Positions 1 through 8,319 of a DNA stretch of 64,000 nt are shown here, one piece after another. How positions within the stretch are numbered: the stretch's first letter is position 1; each line of letters opens with the position of its first letter. Source of the stretch: Deltaproteobacteria bacterium (lineage in GTDB: Bacteria > Desulfobacterota > Desulfobacteria > Desulfobacterales > UBA5852); assembly GCA_020444045.1 (NCBI GenBank), contig JAHLLS010000013.1, positions 99,275-163,274 of the forward strand, given 5' to 3'. Both the position numbers and the translations under genes were made by a program. The notes below the pieces were generated by a model that saw only the letters and a program-made list of their open reading frames with translations, ran no database searches and had not been told where the DNA came from.

Positions 1-72
1 GAGCTGAGGGTTATGGAGCTGGCTTACAGATATTGCGCCACCCTTTGCTTGGGTAAACTCAAAGCGGCGTAA
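1..72 (+). CDS. C-terminal end of an unidentified protein (partial)
   Basis: The frame starting at base 1 is open for 23 codons and stops with TAA at 70-72. The residues (RVMELAYRYCATL and GKLKAA at the end) look protein-like but are too few to name a family. The gene would begin before the window. The following 150 bases up to the next start are AT-rich and hold no gene I can support. It could equally be a chance open frame, so confidence is low. Confidence 0.22.
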   Translation, partial: ELRVMELAYRYCATLCLGKLKAA

Positions 73-221
73 CCCATGAAATGGATTCCATCTTATTTTT
101 GCCTCCATACTGTCCAACCAACCGCAACCACTTTTCTCAGCAAAAAAGGACATATAATTTTCGTTTCAAAAATAACACTCATTTTTTATCCCTCGAAACA
201 TGAAAAAATAGGTGACAACAT

Positions 222-1154
222 ATGTCAACAAAGAACGAAAAAGTAGACTGCCCGATATGTTCATTGAATGATACAACGCTTATAAATACCAGGGATCGCG
301 GGGGAGATTGTGAGATAGAATGTCCTATTTGTGGCAAATACTGGATAACGAGAAGTTCTAAAAAAATACCGGACAATTTTAAAGAAAAAAGTAAATTATC
401 AGCATGGATTAGAGAAAAAAATTTATTCTACGATATAATCCCTGAGTTCGACAGCCGAAATATAAAAAGCATAATAGAAAACCTTCCTTATTATTCTACA
501 TCTCAAAAACAAATAATCTTGCTAAGAGCGTTGAGACAGAAAAGCAAATATCCTGGAGATAAGGTGCAATTAAACGAAGAGCAGGATTTTCCACTTGCTT
601 GGGCAGATAATGCGAATGAGTTCAGATTTTATTTACAGTCAATTTCTATGAGGGGATTCGTTGAACTAGATTCTACATTGGATCACTTCACTGCAAATAT
701 TAGTCACGCTGGTTGGGAATATTTAGATAAATATGGAGAACTACCTGCTTTTCAAAATCAAGTTTTTATCGCAATGTCTTTCTCTAAAGCGCTTGAAGAA
801 GCGTGGGAAAAGGGCATCAAGCCAGCGGTAGAAAAGGCCGGATACAAACCATATAGGATAGATAAAATCCCTCATATAGAACGCATAGACGCAAAAATTA
901 TAACTGAGATAAAAAACTCAAAATTTTTAATTGCTGATGTTACAGAACAGAAAAACGGAGTATACTACGAAGCCGGATTCGCACAAGGGTTAAAGAGACC
1001 AGTCATTTGGAGCGTCCGAAATGATGAAATAGATGAGGTCCATTTTGACACAAAAACATTCAATCACATCGTTTGGGAAACTCCAAAAGAATTGAGCCAA
1101 GAACTCTACTATAGAATTTGTGCAACTATAGGAGAAAGCCGGACTCAGAAATAA
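222..1154 (+). CDS. Zinc-ribbon protein with nucleoside-deoxyribosyltransferase-like (TIR-like) C-terminal domain
   Basis: This is a 310-residue soluble protein. Two CPIC pairs at about residues 10-13 and 34-37 form a likely zinc ribbon. The middle (about 50-170) is helical and unrecognised. The C-terminal third begins with QVFIAMSF near residue 180 and contains IADVTEQKNGVYYEAGFAQG near 236-256, the signature of the nucleoside 2-deoxyribosyltransferase-like fold, which is related to TIR and SLOG nucleotide-processing domains. Such domains commonly act as NAD- or nucleotide-targeting effectors in phage-defence proteins, with the Glu of YEAG as a candidate catalytic residue. Defence is inferred from the fold and the island setting; neither substrate nor partner is visible. 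Base composition is AT-rich, as in the other island genes. Confidence 0.7.
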   Translation: MSTKNEKVDCPICSLNDTTLINTRDRGGDCEIECPICGKYWITRSSKKIPDNFKEKSKLSAWIREKNLFYDIIPEFDSRNIKSIIENLPYYSTSQKQIILLRALRQKSKYPGDKVQLNEEQDFPLAWADNANEFRFYLQSISMRGFVELDSTLDHFTANISHAGWEYLDKYGELPAFQNQVFIAMSFSKALEEAWEKGIKPAVEKAGYKPYRIDKIPHIERIDAKIITEIKNSKFLIADVTEQKNGVYYEAGFAQGLKRPVIWSVRNDEIDEVHFDTKTFNHIVWETPKELSQELYYRICATIGESRTQK

Positions 1155-1839
1155 TACTGTGCTATTTTTTCACTGGCTGCCAAGATAAAGGATGAAAATA
1201 ACGTCTTTGTACTCTTTCAAGAAAGTAGCCTCATTAACACTTTTTTGGAATAAAATTCACCATAACGCACATGGTAGTTTTCGAATTTCAAAAAGCTTTT
1301 CTTTTATATTGGCAAGAGATCATTATTATGCGATAAACTAAGATATAAACCTATATTGAAACCTTTGAGGCAAGAGAGCTACACTACACAAGGTAGAATC
1401 TGCATTAAATCGTTTTTTCTTTTTCTTTAGTTGTTTATATCCCTTATCCGGATATTATTGATAGTCATCATACTTTGTTTTCTGCTCGAAATGATATGGG
1501 ATATGGGTTTAGTTTTGTAGATTCTCATCGGACATTCCATGTCAATTGACCTGAAATTTACAAAATAAAAACGGGGGGGGATATGCCAAAACAATCAGAG
1601 CCAAGGATTCATTGTGCAAATCGTTTTAAACGAAAAACCCATACTGACTATTGCCCTTGAACAGTTCTCCTCTCAGCGTGGCTTATTTTCGGTCTGATAA
1701 AGGGAAAAACGAGAGACAAGGGCTATATACGATTTCCAAATAATAAAACAATATAGTCTAATGATAAACATATATACACTTTCAGGATAATAAAAATAAA
1801 TATGATTACCTAATAGAAATATATATACTTCCCGGATAC
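1155..1839. other. 685-base AT-rich gap between convergent genes
   Basis: No convincing gene was found. A 49-codon plus-strand frame (1192-1341) has no properly spaced ribosome site. A run of eight or more G residues near 1572 stands out in an otherwise AT-rich stretch and could be a slippage-prone site. Near 1765-1835 two similar AT-rich segments (each with ATATATAC followed by a GGATA) sit just downstream of the possible replication gene; this is too weak to call iterons. Confidence 0.4.
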
Positions 1840-2913
1840 TTAATGAGAGACAACCCACTCACTATCAAACTCATCGGTTTTTGACGCGATGGTGTCCATT
1901 AACGGCTCGAAATGTGGAACGTCAAATACATTTTGAGCTATGTTCTTCACAACGCCTTGCTCTTTTGCGTGTTTAAATTCATAGTGAAATGTCCCGGCAT
2001 AACCACTTTCATCTTCTACTGTATATGGATCGCCTAATTTGGGCAAATGAGTCCCATGCTTAAATTCGACAAAGCGAAATAGATTTTCGACTGCTTCGGA
2101 AAACATGCTACATTCCAACAAATCCTCGATTGTATCTAGTCCGAGTTTATTTTTAAGATTTTTACGGCAACAAGTGTATTCGATTCGGACTCTATCAGCG
2201 TCTTCAATATCCCAACCACCAGATTCATTCTTAGATTCGTCAGTTCCCCTTTCATAAATTTTTACCTCATCATCTTCTGGCTCCTCAGTCTCTAGTTTGA
2301 AGCTACGACTTATGTTTATAGGCTCATTTGACAATGAAAATGTATCATCAGGAAGCGTTTTAGCGTTTCTCTTATATGGAAAATAAATATAATATCTCAA
2401 CATATCGAATACATATTGAACTGGATTACAGGAACTATCTTGAGGATAGCAAATTAGATCAATTGCATATTCTATTTTTGATATAGTCAGATCAGGCAGT
2501 TTTTCCTTTAGCTCATTTACAACCTTTTTATAATCAGACGGTCTAGATGTTTTAGGATGGAATTCGATATACGAGTTGGGCAAGTACTTTTCAGTTGGGT
2601 TAATTAAACAATAAAGTGAAAAATGTTTAAAATTTCTGATGTATCGATCTTTATACCGCTTTTCCTCGGAAATATAATCCACATCTTTTTTTAGCCTTCC
2701 GAGCCTTTCTTTTAAATCATCATAGCGATATGACGATGAAAATCTCAATACATGCAATTTTGGTTCAATAGCCCGAATCCAACCCCCAACAAGACTACTA
2801 ATTTGACTCTCTGCAACTCTTCGTTTGAGTTGTGGTAGCTTTCGTCTAAGCTCTTCTATTTTTTTTCTTTTTACCATCCTGTAACCGTTTTTGGCGTAAG
2901 TATAGGGTATCAT
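1840..2913 (-). CDS. Hypothetical protein, possibly a rolling-circle-type replication initiator
   Basis: This is a 357-residue protein with a basic N terminus (MVKRKK at residues 13-18). Three segments recall rolling-circle or phage-type initiators: KIEYAIDLICYP in the first half (similar to the RIDYAxDF strand), VKIYERG near residue 215 (similar to the xxYDKG strand) and DRVRIEYTCCRKNLK near 235 (similar to the RxExxLK strand). I cannot point to an HUH metal site or to the catalytic tyrosine with confidence, so the replication role is a guess from pattern. ATG at 2913 has no clear ribosome site and the ATG at residue 13 is a possible alternative start. It is convergent with the zinc-ribbon gene and AT-rich like its neighbours. 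Confidence 0.5.
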   Translation of the reverse strand: MIPYTYAKNGYRMVKRKKIEELRRKLPQLKRRVAESQISSLVGGWIRAIEPKLHVLRFSSSYRYDDLKERLGRLKKDVDYISEEKRYKDRYIRNFKHFSLYCLINPTEKYLPNSYIEFHPKTSRPSDYKKVVNELKEKLPDLTISKIEYAIDLICYPQDSSCNPVQYVFDMLRYYIYFPYKRNAKTLPDDTFSLSNEPINISRSFKLETEEPEDDEVKIYERGTDESKNESGGWDIEDADRVRIEYTCCRKNLKNKLGLDTIEDLLECSMFSEAVENLFRFVEFKHGTHLPKLGDPYTVEDESGYAGTFHYEFKHAKEQGVVKNIAQNVFDVPHFEPLMDTIASKTDEFDSEWVVSH

Positions 2914-3176
2914 GATTTATACCACTAATAATGGAAACGGCCAAGAGTCGACTTGAACGCTTGGAACGAAGTGTTCAAGAAATGGGATCAAACTCAGGCT
3001 AATTTGGGGAAGGGCAGTTAAAGACCACCTCCCTTATAAGCTTCCAGTTTATATAGCAATCATAGCAAGATCATATTTTCGAATAAATTTCTCTGGATAT
3101 CTTTTGCATATTTCTTTATTAATGGTATAGGTTCTGTATTTAGCGATACAGGCGTAAATATTTGGATGTTATAGGA

Positions 3177-3284
3177 GTGGCGAAGTGGCAACCAGTAAAG
3201 CTTGAAGAGATTTCTGAGGATCTTCAGAAAATACTCGATACTTTTAATCAAGAGTTGGATCTTCAAAATAGTATCGATCAATAA
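3177..3284 (+). pseudogene. Short open frame, possible gene remnant
   Basis: From GTG at 3177 the frame reads AKWQPVKLEEISEDLQKILD and continues for 35 codons to TAA at 3282-3284; a TTG at 3162 is an alternative start. The amphipathic, Glu-rich residues look like real protein, but there is no stop-free extension upstream (TAG near 3141) and no separate ribosome site. It may be the tail of a decayed gene or a small protein; no family is recognised. Confidence 0.22.
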
Positions 3285-3310
3285 TTAGAGTGTGGCACCC
3301 CTCACCGGGT

Positions 3311-3346
3311 GTCCTGATGCGCTCCCAGCTGGGTACATATCAGGAC
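3311..3346. repeat. Nested inverted repeat (hairpin)
   Basis: GTCCTGAT at 3311-3318 pairs perfectly with ATCAGGAC at 3339-3346. The loop contains a second perfect palindrome, CCCAGCTGGG, at 3324-3333. It is GC-rich inside an AT-rich region and lies about 75 bases before the next gene. There is no T run after it, so a terminator is unlikely; an operator, an origin element or a recombination site are possibilities. Confidence 0.45.
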
Positions 3347-3422
3347 GCACATTTTGTCGAGAAAATATTAAAAAGGCCTGAAAGGAAAGCTTATTTTATG
3401 ACTATCGTGGGAAAACTGCGCT

Positions 3423-4190
3423 ATGGATAAAATTGTTTGGCTAATCGCAGGGATACTAATCAGCTTTGCAATTGCCTTCATCATTGAACTAATAAAAGAT
3501 TTCTGGATCAGACGAAGAAAAGTTAAGGCATTAATCGCAATGCTTGAATCAATATGGTCCGAAATAGACTTAGGCAGGAAAAGAACATACACAATAATAC
3601 GAACCTACTACAATGATTTCCTTAAAATACTCCTAAAGTCTAAAGTTGATAAAGATATAGAATTAGTGGAGGCATTATTTTTGAAAATTGGAGATATAAA
3701 TAACATAGTCAATCATCCAGATCCAAATTATATTGATTATAAGGCTTGGCAATGTATAGTAGACATATTAACTCAAAAAATAGATTATATAAATGAACGG
3801 GACTGCTATTTCAGAGAAGCGGGCCAATTCAGAGGACCAATGTCTACCTCAAGAATATATACTTTTCTATGGTCTTCCTTGTGTTCAGAAATATGTTCAC
3901 AGGTTGGAGACCAAAACTTAATAAGATCACTGCATAAAGTTTACTATCACTTTGACCTTATTAATTTCAATATGGAGTCACCGGGAACGCGTATACATGG
4001 TATTGCAATGGCTCGTACACATCTTTTAGGCATTGAGAAGGACTGTAACAACTGCAAGACCGTATTAAAGGATTATACACGATCTTTAAGAAAGATCTAC
4101 ATACTATCCTTTGGAGCGGAGCACACACTATCTTTAATTCTACTTTTTATATTAGTCGTATTAGCGATGTATACATATTGGCTTAATTGA
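3423..4190 (+). CDS. Hypothetical membrane protein with N- and C-terminal membrane segments
   Basis: This is a 255-residue protein with a hydrophobic segment at about residues 4-23 followed by basic residues (WIRRRKVK) and a second one at about 232-252 at the very end. The roughly 200 residues between are hydrophilic and mainly helical, with an ERDCYF segment and a CNNC pair near residue 205. No family is recognised. The two-anchor layout with a helical cytoplasmic body recalls small membrane effectors or sensors carried on islands, but nothing here proves a role. Composition is AT-rich and a weak GGGA precedes the ATG. Confidence 0.6.
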   Translation: MDKIVWLIAGILISFAIAFIIELIKDFWIRRRKVKALIAMLESIWSEIDLGRKRTYTIIRTYYNDFLKILLKSKVDKDIELVEALFLKIGDINNIVNHPDPNYIDYKAWQCIVDILTQKIDYINERDCYFREAGQFRGPMSTSRIYTFLWSSLCSEICSQVGDQNLIRSLHKVYYHFDLINFNMESPGTRIHGIAMARTHLLGIEKDCNNCKTVLKDYTRSLRKIYILSFGAEHTLSLILLFILVVLAMYTYWLN

Positions 4191-4316
4191 GACAAGTTAT
4201 ACTTTTATCAGTTGCCGTTTATTAATATGTTTATTGCTTATTAATATTATCATTACTTTCTTGTCGTTTTAATTTATATGGAGCATAGTGCTTTGTAAAT
4301 TTACTAGGAGAAAGCG

Positions 4317-4967
4317 ATGAAGATACCATTAATACATATCAAAACGGAAAACAGAGCCAATGTCACTTTGCGGTGCCCCCATTGTGGTCATTTAGGTACT
4401 TTTCTAGCTGTCGGTGGTGCTAACGTAAAGGATATATCGACTGACATTGAGGGAAAACTCCATATTTTGGGCCATCGTAAGTGCCCTAACAGAAATTGTG
4501 CTGGGCATATCTTTTTTATTACAACCGATCAAAACGATTTCCTCATCTCGTTTCCACCTGTCATTTTTGAATTTGAAGATAAGGACATACCGGATAATAT
4601 TATCAAGAACTTCAGGCAAGCGATCACATGCCATGCGCATGGATGTTTTCAGGCAGCTGGTATAATGATAAGAAGAACACTGGAAGAGCTTTGTCATGAG
4701 CGAGGCGCGAAAGGTGATAACTTGAAAGAAAGAATTAGCAATTTACAAAAAGCCGTTATTTTACCACCTTCGCTATTCGCAGGCATTGATAGGCTTCGTC
4801 TTTTGGGAAACGACTGTGCTCATCTAGGAGCTAAAGATTATGATCAAATTGGAAGAGATGAAATTGAGACTTCATTAGAACTAACAACAGAAATACTAAA
4901 GGCTGTATATCAGTATGAAGGGTTGATTAAGAAGCTTGATAGTTTTAAGAAAGCAAAAAGTCCCTAA
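4317..4967 (+). CDS. DUF4145 domain protein with N-terminal zinc ribbon
   Basis: This is a 216-residue soluble protein. CPHCGH at about residues 20-25 and CPNRNC near 56-61 form a zinc ribbon. The C-terminal half carries the DUF4145 pattern: CHAHGCFQAAGIMIRRTLEE near 110-129, a helical linker with KGDNLKERI, then LRLLGNDCAHLG near 165. DUF4145 domains are often found on islands and next to or fused with restriction and other defence enzymes, but their activity is not established. The ATG is preceded by AGGAGAAAGCG, a good ribosome site. No restriction partner lies in the visible part of the island. Confidence 0.75.
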   Translation: MKIPLIHIKTENRANVTLRCPHCGHLGTFLAVGGANVKDISTDIEGKLHILGHRKCPNRNCAGHIFFITTDQNDFLISFPPVIFEFEDKDIPDNIIKNFRQAITCHAHGCFQAAGIMIRRTLEELCHERGAKGDNLKERISNLQKAVILPPSLFAGIDRLRLLGNDCAHLGAKDYDQIGRDEIETSLELTTEILKAVYQYEGLIKKLDSFKKAKSP

Positions 4968-5120
4968 TCTTGATCGACACTTAATTGCTTATCTAGCGGA
5001 GAAATCAATGCTTCTCCCAAATAGCACTTTACGAGTAATATGTTAGCGACTTTTCTGGCTTAGTCGTGCTTATATGGGGGATTTTTACTTAACCATTACT
5101 CTTAGCACTCTTTATGAGAT

Positions 5121-5540
5121 ATGAACAGAATAACGAAACTTATTTATAAATGGCAGTTGCCAAAACTTCTCTTCAAGGCATGCCAAGACCCTATTACCAG
5201 ATTAGGAGAGGAAGCGCGTGAGGTAAATTGTTACATCGTTTACTTGGATAAAGGTTCAGATCTTTATTTTGCTGCTACCGGCTTCGAAAACAATGAACTT
5301 ATTGGTTTGGAGTGGAACGGTAATATGTGGGCCAATGGGATACGCATTCCAATAGAGTCCATTTCGCAGCATAATTTTAGGGTTACGCATTATTATGGGC
5401 TTTCAACAATAACTTTTAGGGGGATATATAACTTTCTATTTAACAATATTACAAAGTTAATATATATTAGAGTCCATGCTTATTATGCTATTGAGCATAT
5501 AGATCAGTATTTTTTTAATAAAAAGAAGCTTATCACGTAG
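5121..5540 (+). CDS. Hypothetical protein, N-terminal part of an apparently split gene
   Basis: These 139 residues are rich in aromatic residues (GLEWNGNMWANG, HYYGLSTITF), suggesting a small beta-rich globular domain; no family is recognised. The frame stops with TAG at 5538-5540 after KKKLIT. The next gene (5565) is in the same frame, with eight sense codons and no other stop between them, so the two probably were one gene of about 267 codons broken by a nonsense change. The alternative is two separate genes 24 bases apart. Confidence 0.5.
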   Translation: MNRITKLIYKWQLPKLLFKACQDPITRLGEEAREVNCYIVYLDKGSDLYFAATGFENNELIGLEWNGNMWANGIRIPIESISQHNFRVTHYYGLSTITFRGIYNFLFNNITKLIYIRVHAYYAIEHIDQYFFNKKKLIT

Positions 5541-5564
5541 CGTAGAGTAGATTCACTCAGTTTT

Positions 5565-5924
5565 ATGTTGGAAGATCAGATAAATAGATCCCATGATGGA
5601 ATAAGATTAATTGATTTGATGAACAAATTATATTCAATGAAATGGATTTTACATCCTCGCGGAGAACAAGAGCATAACAAGCTGGAACTGTACTTAAAAT
5701 CACTAGTAGACTCAGGAGATTTAAGAGAAATTAATCAGGAATATGTTGTGACTGGCAAAGCGATAACCACAATTCAAAATTATGAGGAAGAAGAAAGGCT
5801 TCATGTAGAAAATGTAAAGTTACAGAGAAAAATGTTCTGGGTAACTCTAATTTTAGCTTTTCTGGCATTAATTCAATCTGGGCTTTTACAACTTCCTACG
5901 ATCATTGATTGGACTGGGAAGTAA
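5565..5924 (+). CDS. Hypothetical membrane-anchored protein, C-terminal part of an apparently split gene
   Basis: These 119 residues begin with a likely winged-helix-like segment (about residues 10-70: IRLIDLMNKLY, LYLKSLVDSGDLREI), followed by a charged helix and one membrane segment at about 90-112 (MFWVTLILAFLALIQSGLL). The frame is continuous with the preceding gene except for the TAG at 5538-5540. No good ribosome site precedes the ATG at 5565, which supports the view that it is the rear part of the interrupted gene. The function is unknown. Confidence 0.5.
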   Translation: MLEDQINRSHDGIRLIDLMNKLYSMKWILHPRGEQEHNKLELYLKSLVDSGDLREINQEYVVTGKAITTIQNYEEEERLHVENVKLQRKMFWVTLILAFLALIQSGLLQLPTIIDWTGK

Positions 5925-6060
5925 GAAAATAAATCTTTGCGATTAAACCATATGAATTAAGTACGATATTAAGGGACACTGATGAAGAATGTAGTTAAAA
6001 AATAAAAATAATAGCGTTAACTGTTTTAGATCAAGAAACTTCGAACGGAGAAGATATACA

Positions 6061-6537
6061 GTGAATAAAATAGAATTTTTTTTCTCTGAGTATAAGAACA
6101 CTATAACTATTATATTAGGACTAGTAATTATAATAGGCTTTTTTATTGCAGCTGATAGCTACATTGGCGACAAGATAGAAGAGAAAATTACTGATGAAAC
6201 GTACATTAACAAACTAGCACGAGTTCTCAGACCGTTTGCAATTTTTAACGAACAAGGTATTGTCACCTACGATCATGGTGCAGAACGATATATTCAAAAT
6301 ATTGCTGTTAATAAGACGCAAGGTGGCGATTTTGAAAGCGTGACTATAACAACTAATGTGTTCCTGCAAACCCCCCCTATACTAAGTTACATTGACGTTA
6401 CTAACTACGCTTACTCTCATGAGAGAATCGGTACCTACAAATGGATCTTCAAATTTATCTATCCTGCGATCCGCTGGGGAAGCTCTTCTGAATCTAAAAA
6501 GGTCGAGCCAATCTTCATCATTGAGATTACGAAATAA
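6061..6537 (+). CDS. Hypothetical single-pass membrane protein
   Basis: This is a 158-residue protein starting with GTG, preceded by GGAG about 10 bases upstream. One membrane segment lies at about residues 13-32 (ITIILGLVIIIGFFIAADSY). The remainder is a mixed, probably beta-rich domain (GIVTYDHGAERYIQNIAV, FESVTITTNVFL) ending in IFIIEITK. No family is recognised. It is the last gene of the AT-rich island before the tRNA-derived sequences. Confidence 0.55.
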   Translation: MNKIEFFFSEYKNTITIILGLVIIIGFFIAADSYIGDKIEEKITDETYINKLARVLRPFAIFNEQGIVTYDHGAERYIQNIAVNKTQGGDFESVTITTNVFLQTPPILSYIDVTNYAYSHERIGTYKWIFKFIYPAIRWGSSSESKKVEPIFIIEITK

Positions 6538-6751
6538 ATAGGGAAGACGTACAAACGCTGTCATAAAGTCATGAGATACAGAGCAAAGAAACTTATATAT
6601 TTGTCATACTTGCAACATACGATTGTTACCGATATCTATCATCCTTATCATAGCTCAACATATAATTGACAGCATAATAAGTGACTCCATGAGGCTAACT
6701 TTTTACCAACTTTTTACCAGCTCATTTTTGCGCTTAATAAATTCAACTACT

Positions 6752-6789
6752 TACGTGCCAACTTACGGGTTCAAATCCCGCCTTCGGCA
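6752..6789 (+). tRNA. 3' fragment of a tRNA-Leu-like gene (attachment-site remnant)
   Basis: ACGTGCC at about 6753 is followed by the T-arm GGGTTCAAATCCC and then CGCCTTCGGCA. The acceptor end CTTCGGC would pair with GCCGAAG, the common 5' end of tRNA-Leu, and the TACGTGCC piece matches the end of a long leucine-type variable arm. The anticodon, D arm and 5' acceptor are absent, so this is only the 3' half. Such fragments mark where an integrase recombined with a tRNA gene. Confidence 0.5.
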
Positions 6790-6986
6790 GATCGTTTTTG
6801 TCTATAAAAGAACTAACACTATGACTAGCTGGAATAGCCTCAATCGCGAACTATCCAATAGTGATATGGTCTGTTCAACGGTCCCATATTTCGGTTACAT
6901 TCCTGTTCGCCACTGCCCTGTCACTGCCCTAATATTAGGGGGCAATAAAATGATAACTTATTGTAATTACAGTACAAAAAAGATTG

Positions 6987-7016
6987 TGATCCGGGGTTCA
7001 AGTCCCTGCATCGCCA
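6987..7016 (+). tRNA. 3' fragment of a second tRNA gene (probable island end)
   Basis: CGGGG, the loop TTCAAGT and CCCTG (6992-7108 region: 6992-6996, 6997-7003, 7004-7008) form a complete T arm, followed by the acceptor strand CATCGCC and discriminator A at 7016. Upstream sequence cannot fold into the rest of a tRNA. It is followed 22 bases later by an intrinsic terminator, as expected for the original end of the tRNA gene. The amino acid identity cannot be read from this part. Confidence 0.55.
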
Positions 7017-7037
7017 CAAAAACTTGATAAACGAAAT

Positions 7038-7063
7038 CGGGCGGTTACAAACCGCCCTTTTTT
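7038..7063 (+). terminator. Intrinsic terminator after the tRNA fragment
   Basis: GGGCGGTT (7039-7046), loop ACA, AACCGCCC (7050-7057) and six T residues (7058-7063) form a textbook intrinsic terminator. It presumably belonged to the tRNA transcription unit and now marks the switch from the AT-rich island to the GC-richer chromosome. Confidence 0.85.
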
Positions 7064-7347
7064 ATGCCGCCAAACGTATCAACCGTTTCCCTGCCTTGAA
7101 AATCGATCCTTAATTCATCTGTCACGTGCGAAACGCTTTCAAATACCCGCGCCCGAATGGAATCACCCTCCTTGTGGAGAACTTCATATCACGCTTATTC
7201 CGGATCTTAAGACGGCGCGCCAAAAACCGGTACTCTCAAACTCCATACGATGATAAACTTATATGAGAACTATTGATCGTATCCTGTTTACTTGAACGTC
7301 GTGTAAACACACGGCGCGCGTCTATTAATCAAACGTCAGGAGGTTTC

Positions 7348-8067
7348 ATGGACACCACAGACACGAAGAACTTCTCAATTGCGTTCAGTCGTCGCAGTTT
7401 TTTGATCGCTTCCGCCGGGTTTGCCGCTTCGGTCGCCTTGGGCGGTTTTTCCCGACTGGCGGCCGCGCCATCACCTTTTACCTTACCGCCGCTTCCCTAT
7501 GCCGAAGATGCGCTGGAGCCAGTCATTTCGGCCAGGACAATCAGTTTCCATTACGGCAAACATCACCAGGGCTATGTAAACAACCTGAACAAACTCGTGG
7601 CGGGCAGCGACTATGCGGACATGCCGCTGGAGAAGATCATCACCGAGACCGCCGGCAAGAAGGACAAAACTGCGATCTTCAACAACGCCGCGCAAATCTG
7701 GAACCACACCCTTTATTGGCATAGCATGAAGCCCAAGGGGGGAGGAGAACCGCCCGCCGAGCTTAAAAAATTGATCGACGCTTCATTCGGAGGCGTGGAC
7801 GCCTGTAAAAAGGAATTCGCCTCCGCGGCCACATCGCAGTTCGGCAGCGGGTACGCGTGGCTGGTTCTCGACGGCGACAAGCTGAAGATCGTCAAGACCG
7901 GCAACGCCGACAATCCCATGGTGTCCGGCATGAAGCCGCTGCTTACCATGGACGTGTGGGAGCACGCGTATTATCTGGACTACCAGAACCGCCGCGGTGA
8001 TTACGTCAACGGCGTACTCGACAAGCTTATCAACTGGGACACGGCGCTGGAGAATATGGCAAAATAG
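7348..8067 (+). CDS. sodB: Tat-exported Fe-type superoxide dismutase
   Basis: It converts superoxide to oxygen and hydrogen peroxide, here probably in the periplasm. The ATG at 7348 follows AGGAGG closely and gives 239 residues; longer starts are less likely. [16 protein letters not shown] near residues 14-29 is a twin-arginine signal. Conserved SOD segments follow: [13 protein letters not shown] (first metal His), NHTLYWHSM (second), and [19 protein letters not shown] (metal Asp and His). AAQIWNH puts Gln where iron enzymes carry it, while Mn enzymes have Gly there, so iron is the likely metal. An exported enzyme suits an anaerobe meeting oxygen at its envelope. It stands alone between the island terminator and the cyclase gene. 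Confidence 0.93.
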   Translation: MDTTDTKNFSIAFSRRSFLIASAGFAASVALGGFSRLAAAPSPFTLPPLPYAEDALEPVISARTISFHYGKHHQGYVNNLNKLVAGSDYADMPLEKIITETAGKKDKTAIFNNAAQIWNHTLYWHSMKPKGGGEPPAELKKLIDASFGGVDACKKEFASAATSQFGSGYAWLVLDGDKLKIVKTGNADNPMVSGMKPLLTMDVWEHAYYLDYQNRRGDYVNGVLDKLINWDTALENMAK

Positions 8068-8319
8068 CGCCAGGATATCAGACAAACCCTTTCAGGCGTG
8101 GGGAGTTCCCAGCCAGGCCCGGCCGAAGGTCCAAACTCCCCGCGCCGCTTACGTTTCCTGGCTTGGCAATGGGACCGACAATTCCGGAGTGAGCGTCATT
8201 ATGTTTTCCCCCACTGTCTATTCTATGCTATCACTACATTCCATATGACGCCTGAAAGCGGCGGAAAAGAGACGATCCCGCGGGCGATTCAGGCGTGAAA
8301 TCCCAGCCGTCTGCGAGGT

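Larger units (their letters stand above)
2914..3422. other. 509-base gap with a small open frame and nested palindromes
   Basis: This divergent region lies between the possible replication gene (minus) and a membrane protein gene (plus). It contains the small frame at 3177-3284 and the hairpin at 3311-3346, described separately. A second short inverted repeat (CACCC with GGGTG) lies near 3294-3311. No full-length gene was found. Confidence 0.4.

Noticed and set aside
1192..1341. A 49-codon open frame in the AT-rich gap
   Set aside because: No properly spaced ribosome site (AAGG touches the ATG) and no sign of family features.
6623..7027. Open frame of 134 codons at the island edge
   Set aside because: It runs through both tRNA fragments and has no ribosome site or protein-like pattern.
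8068..8298. A long open frame following the sod stop codon in the same phase
   Set aside because: Its residues are not protein-like and it has no start signal; a normal stop codon at 8067 is the simpler reading.
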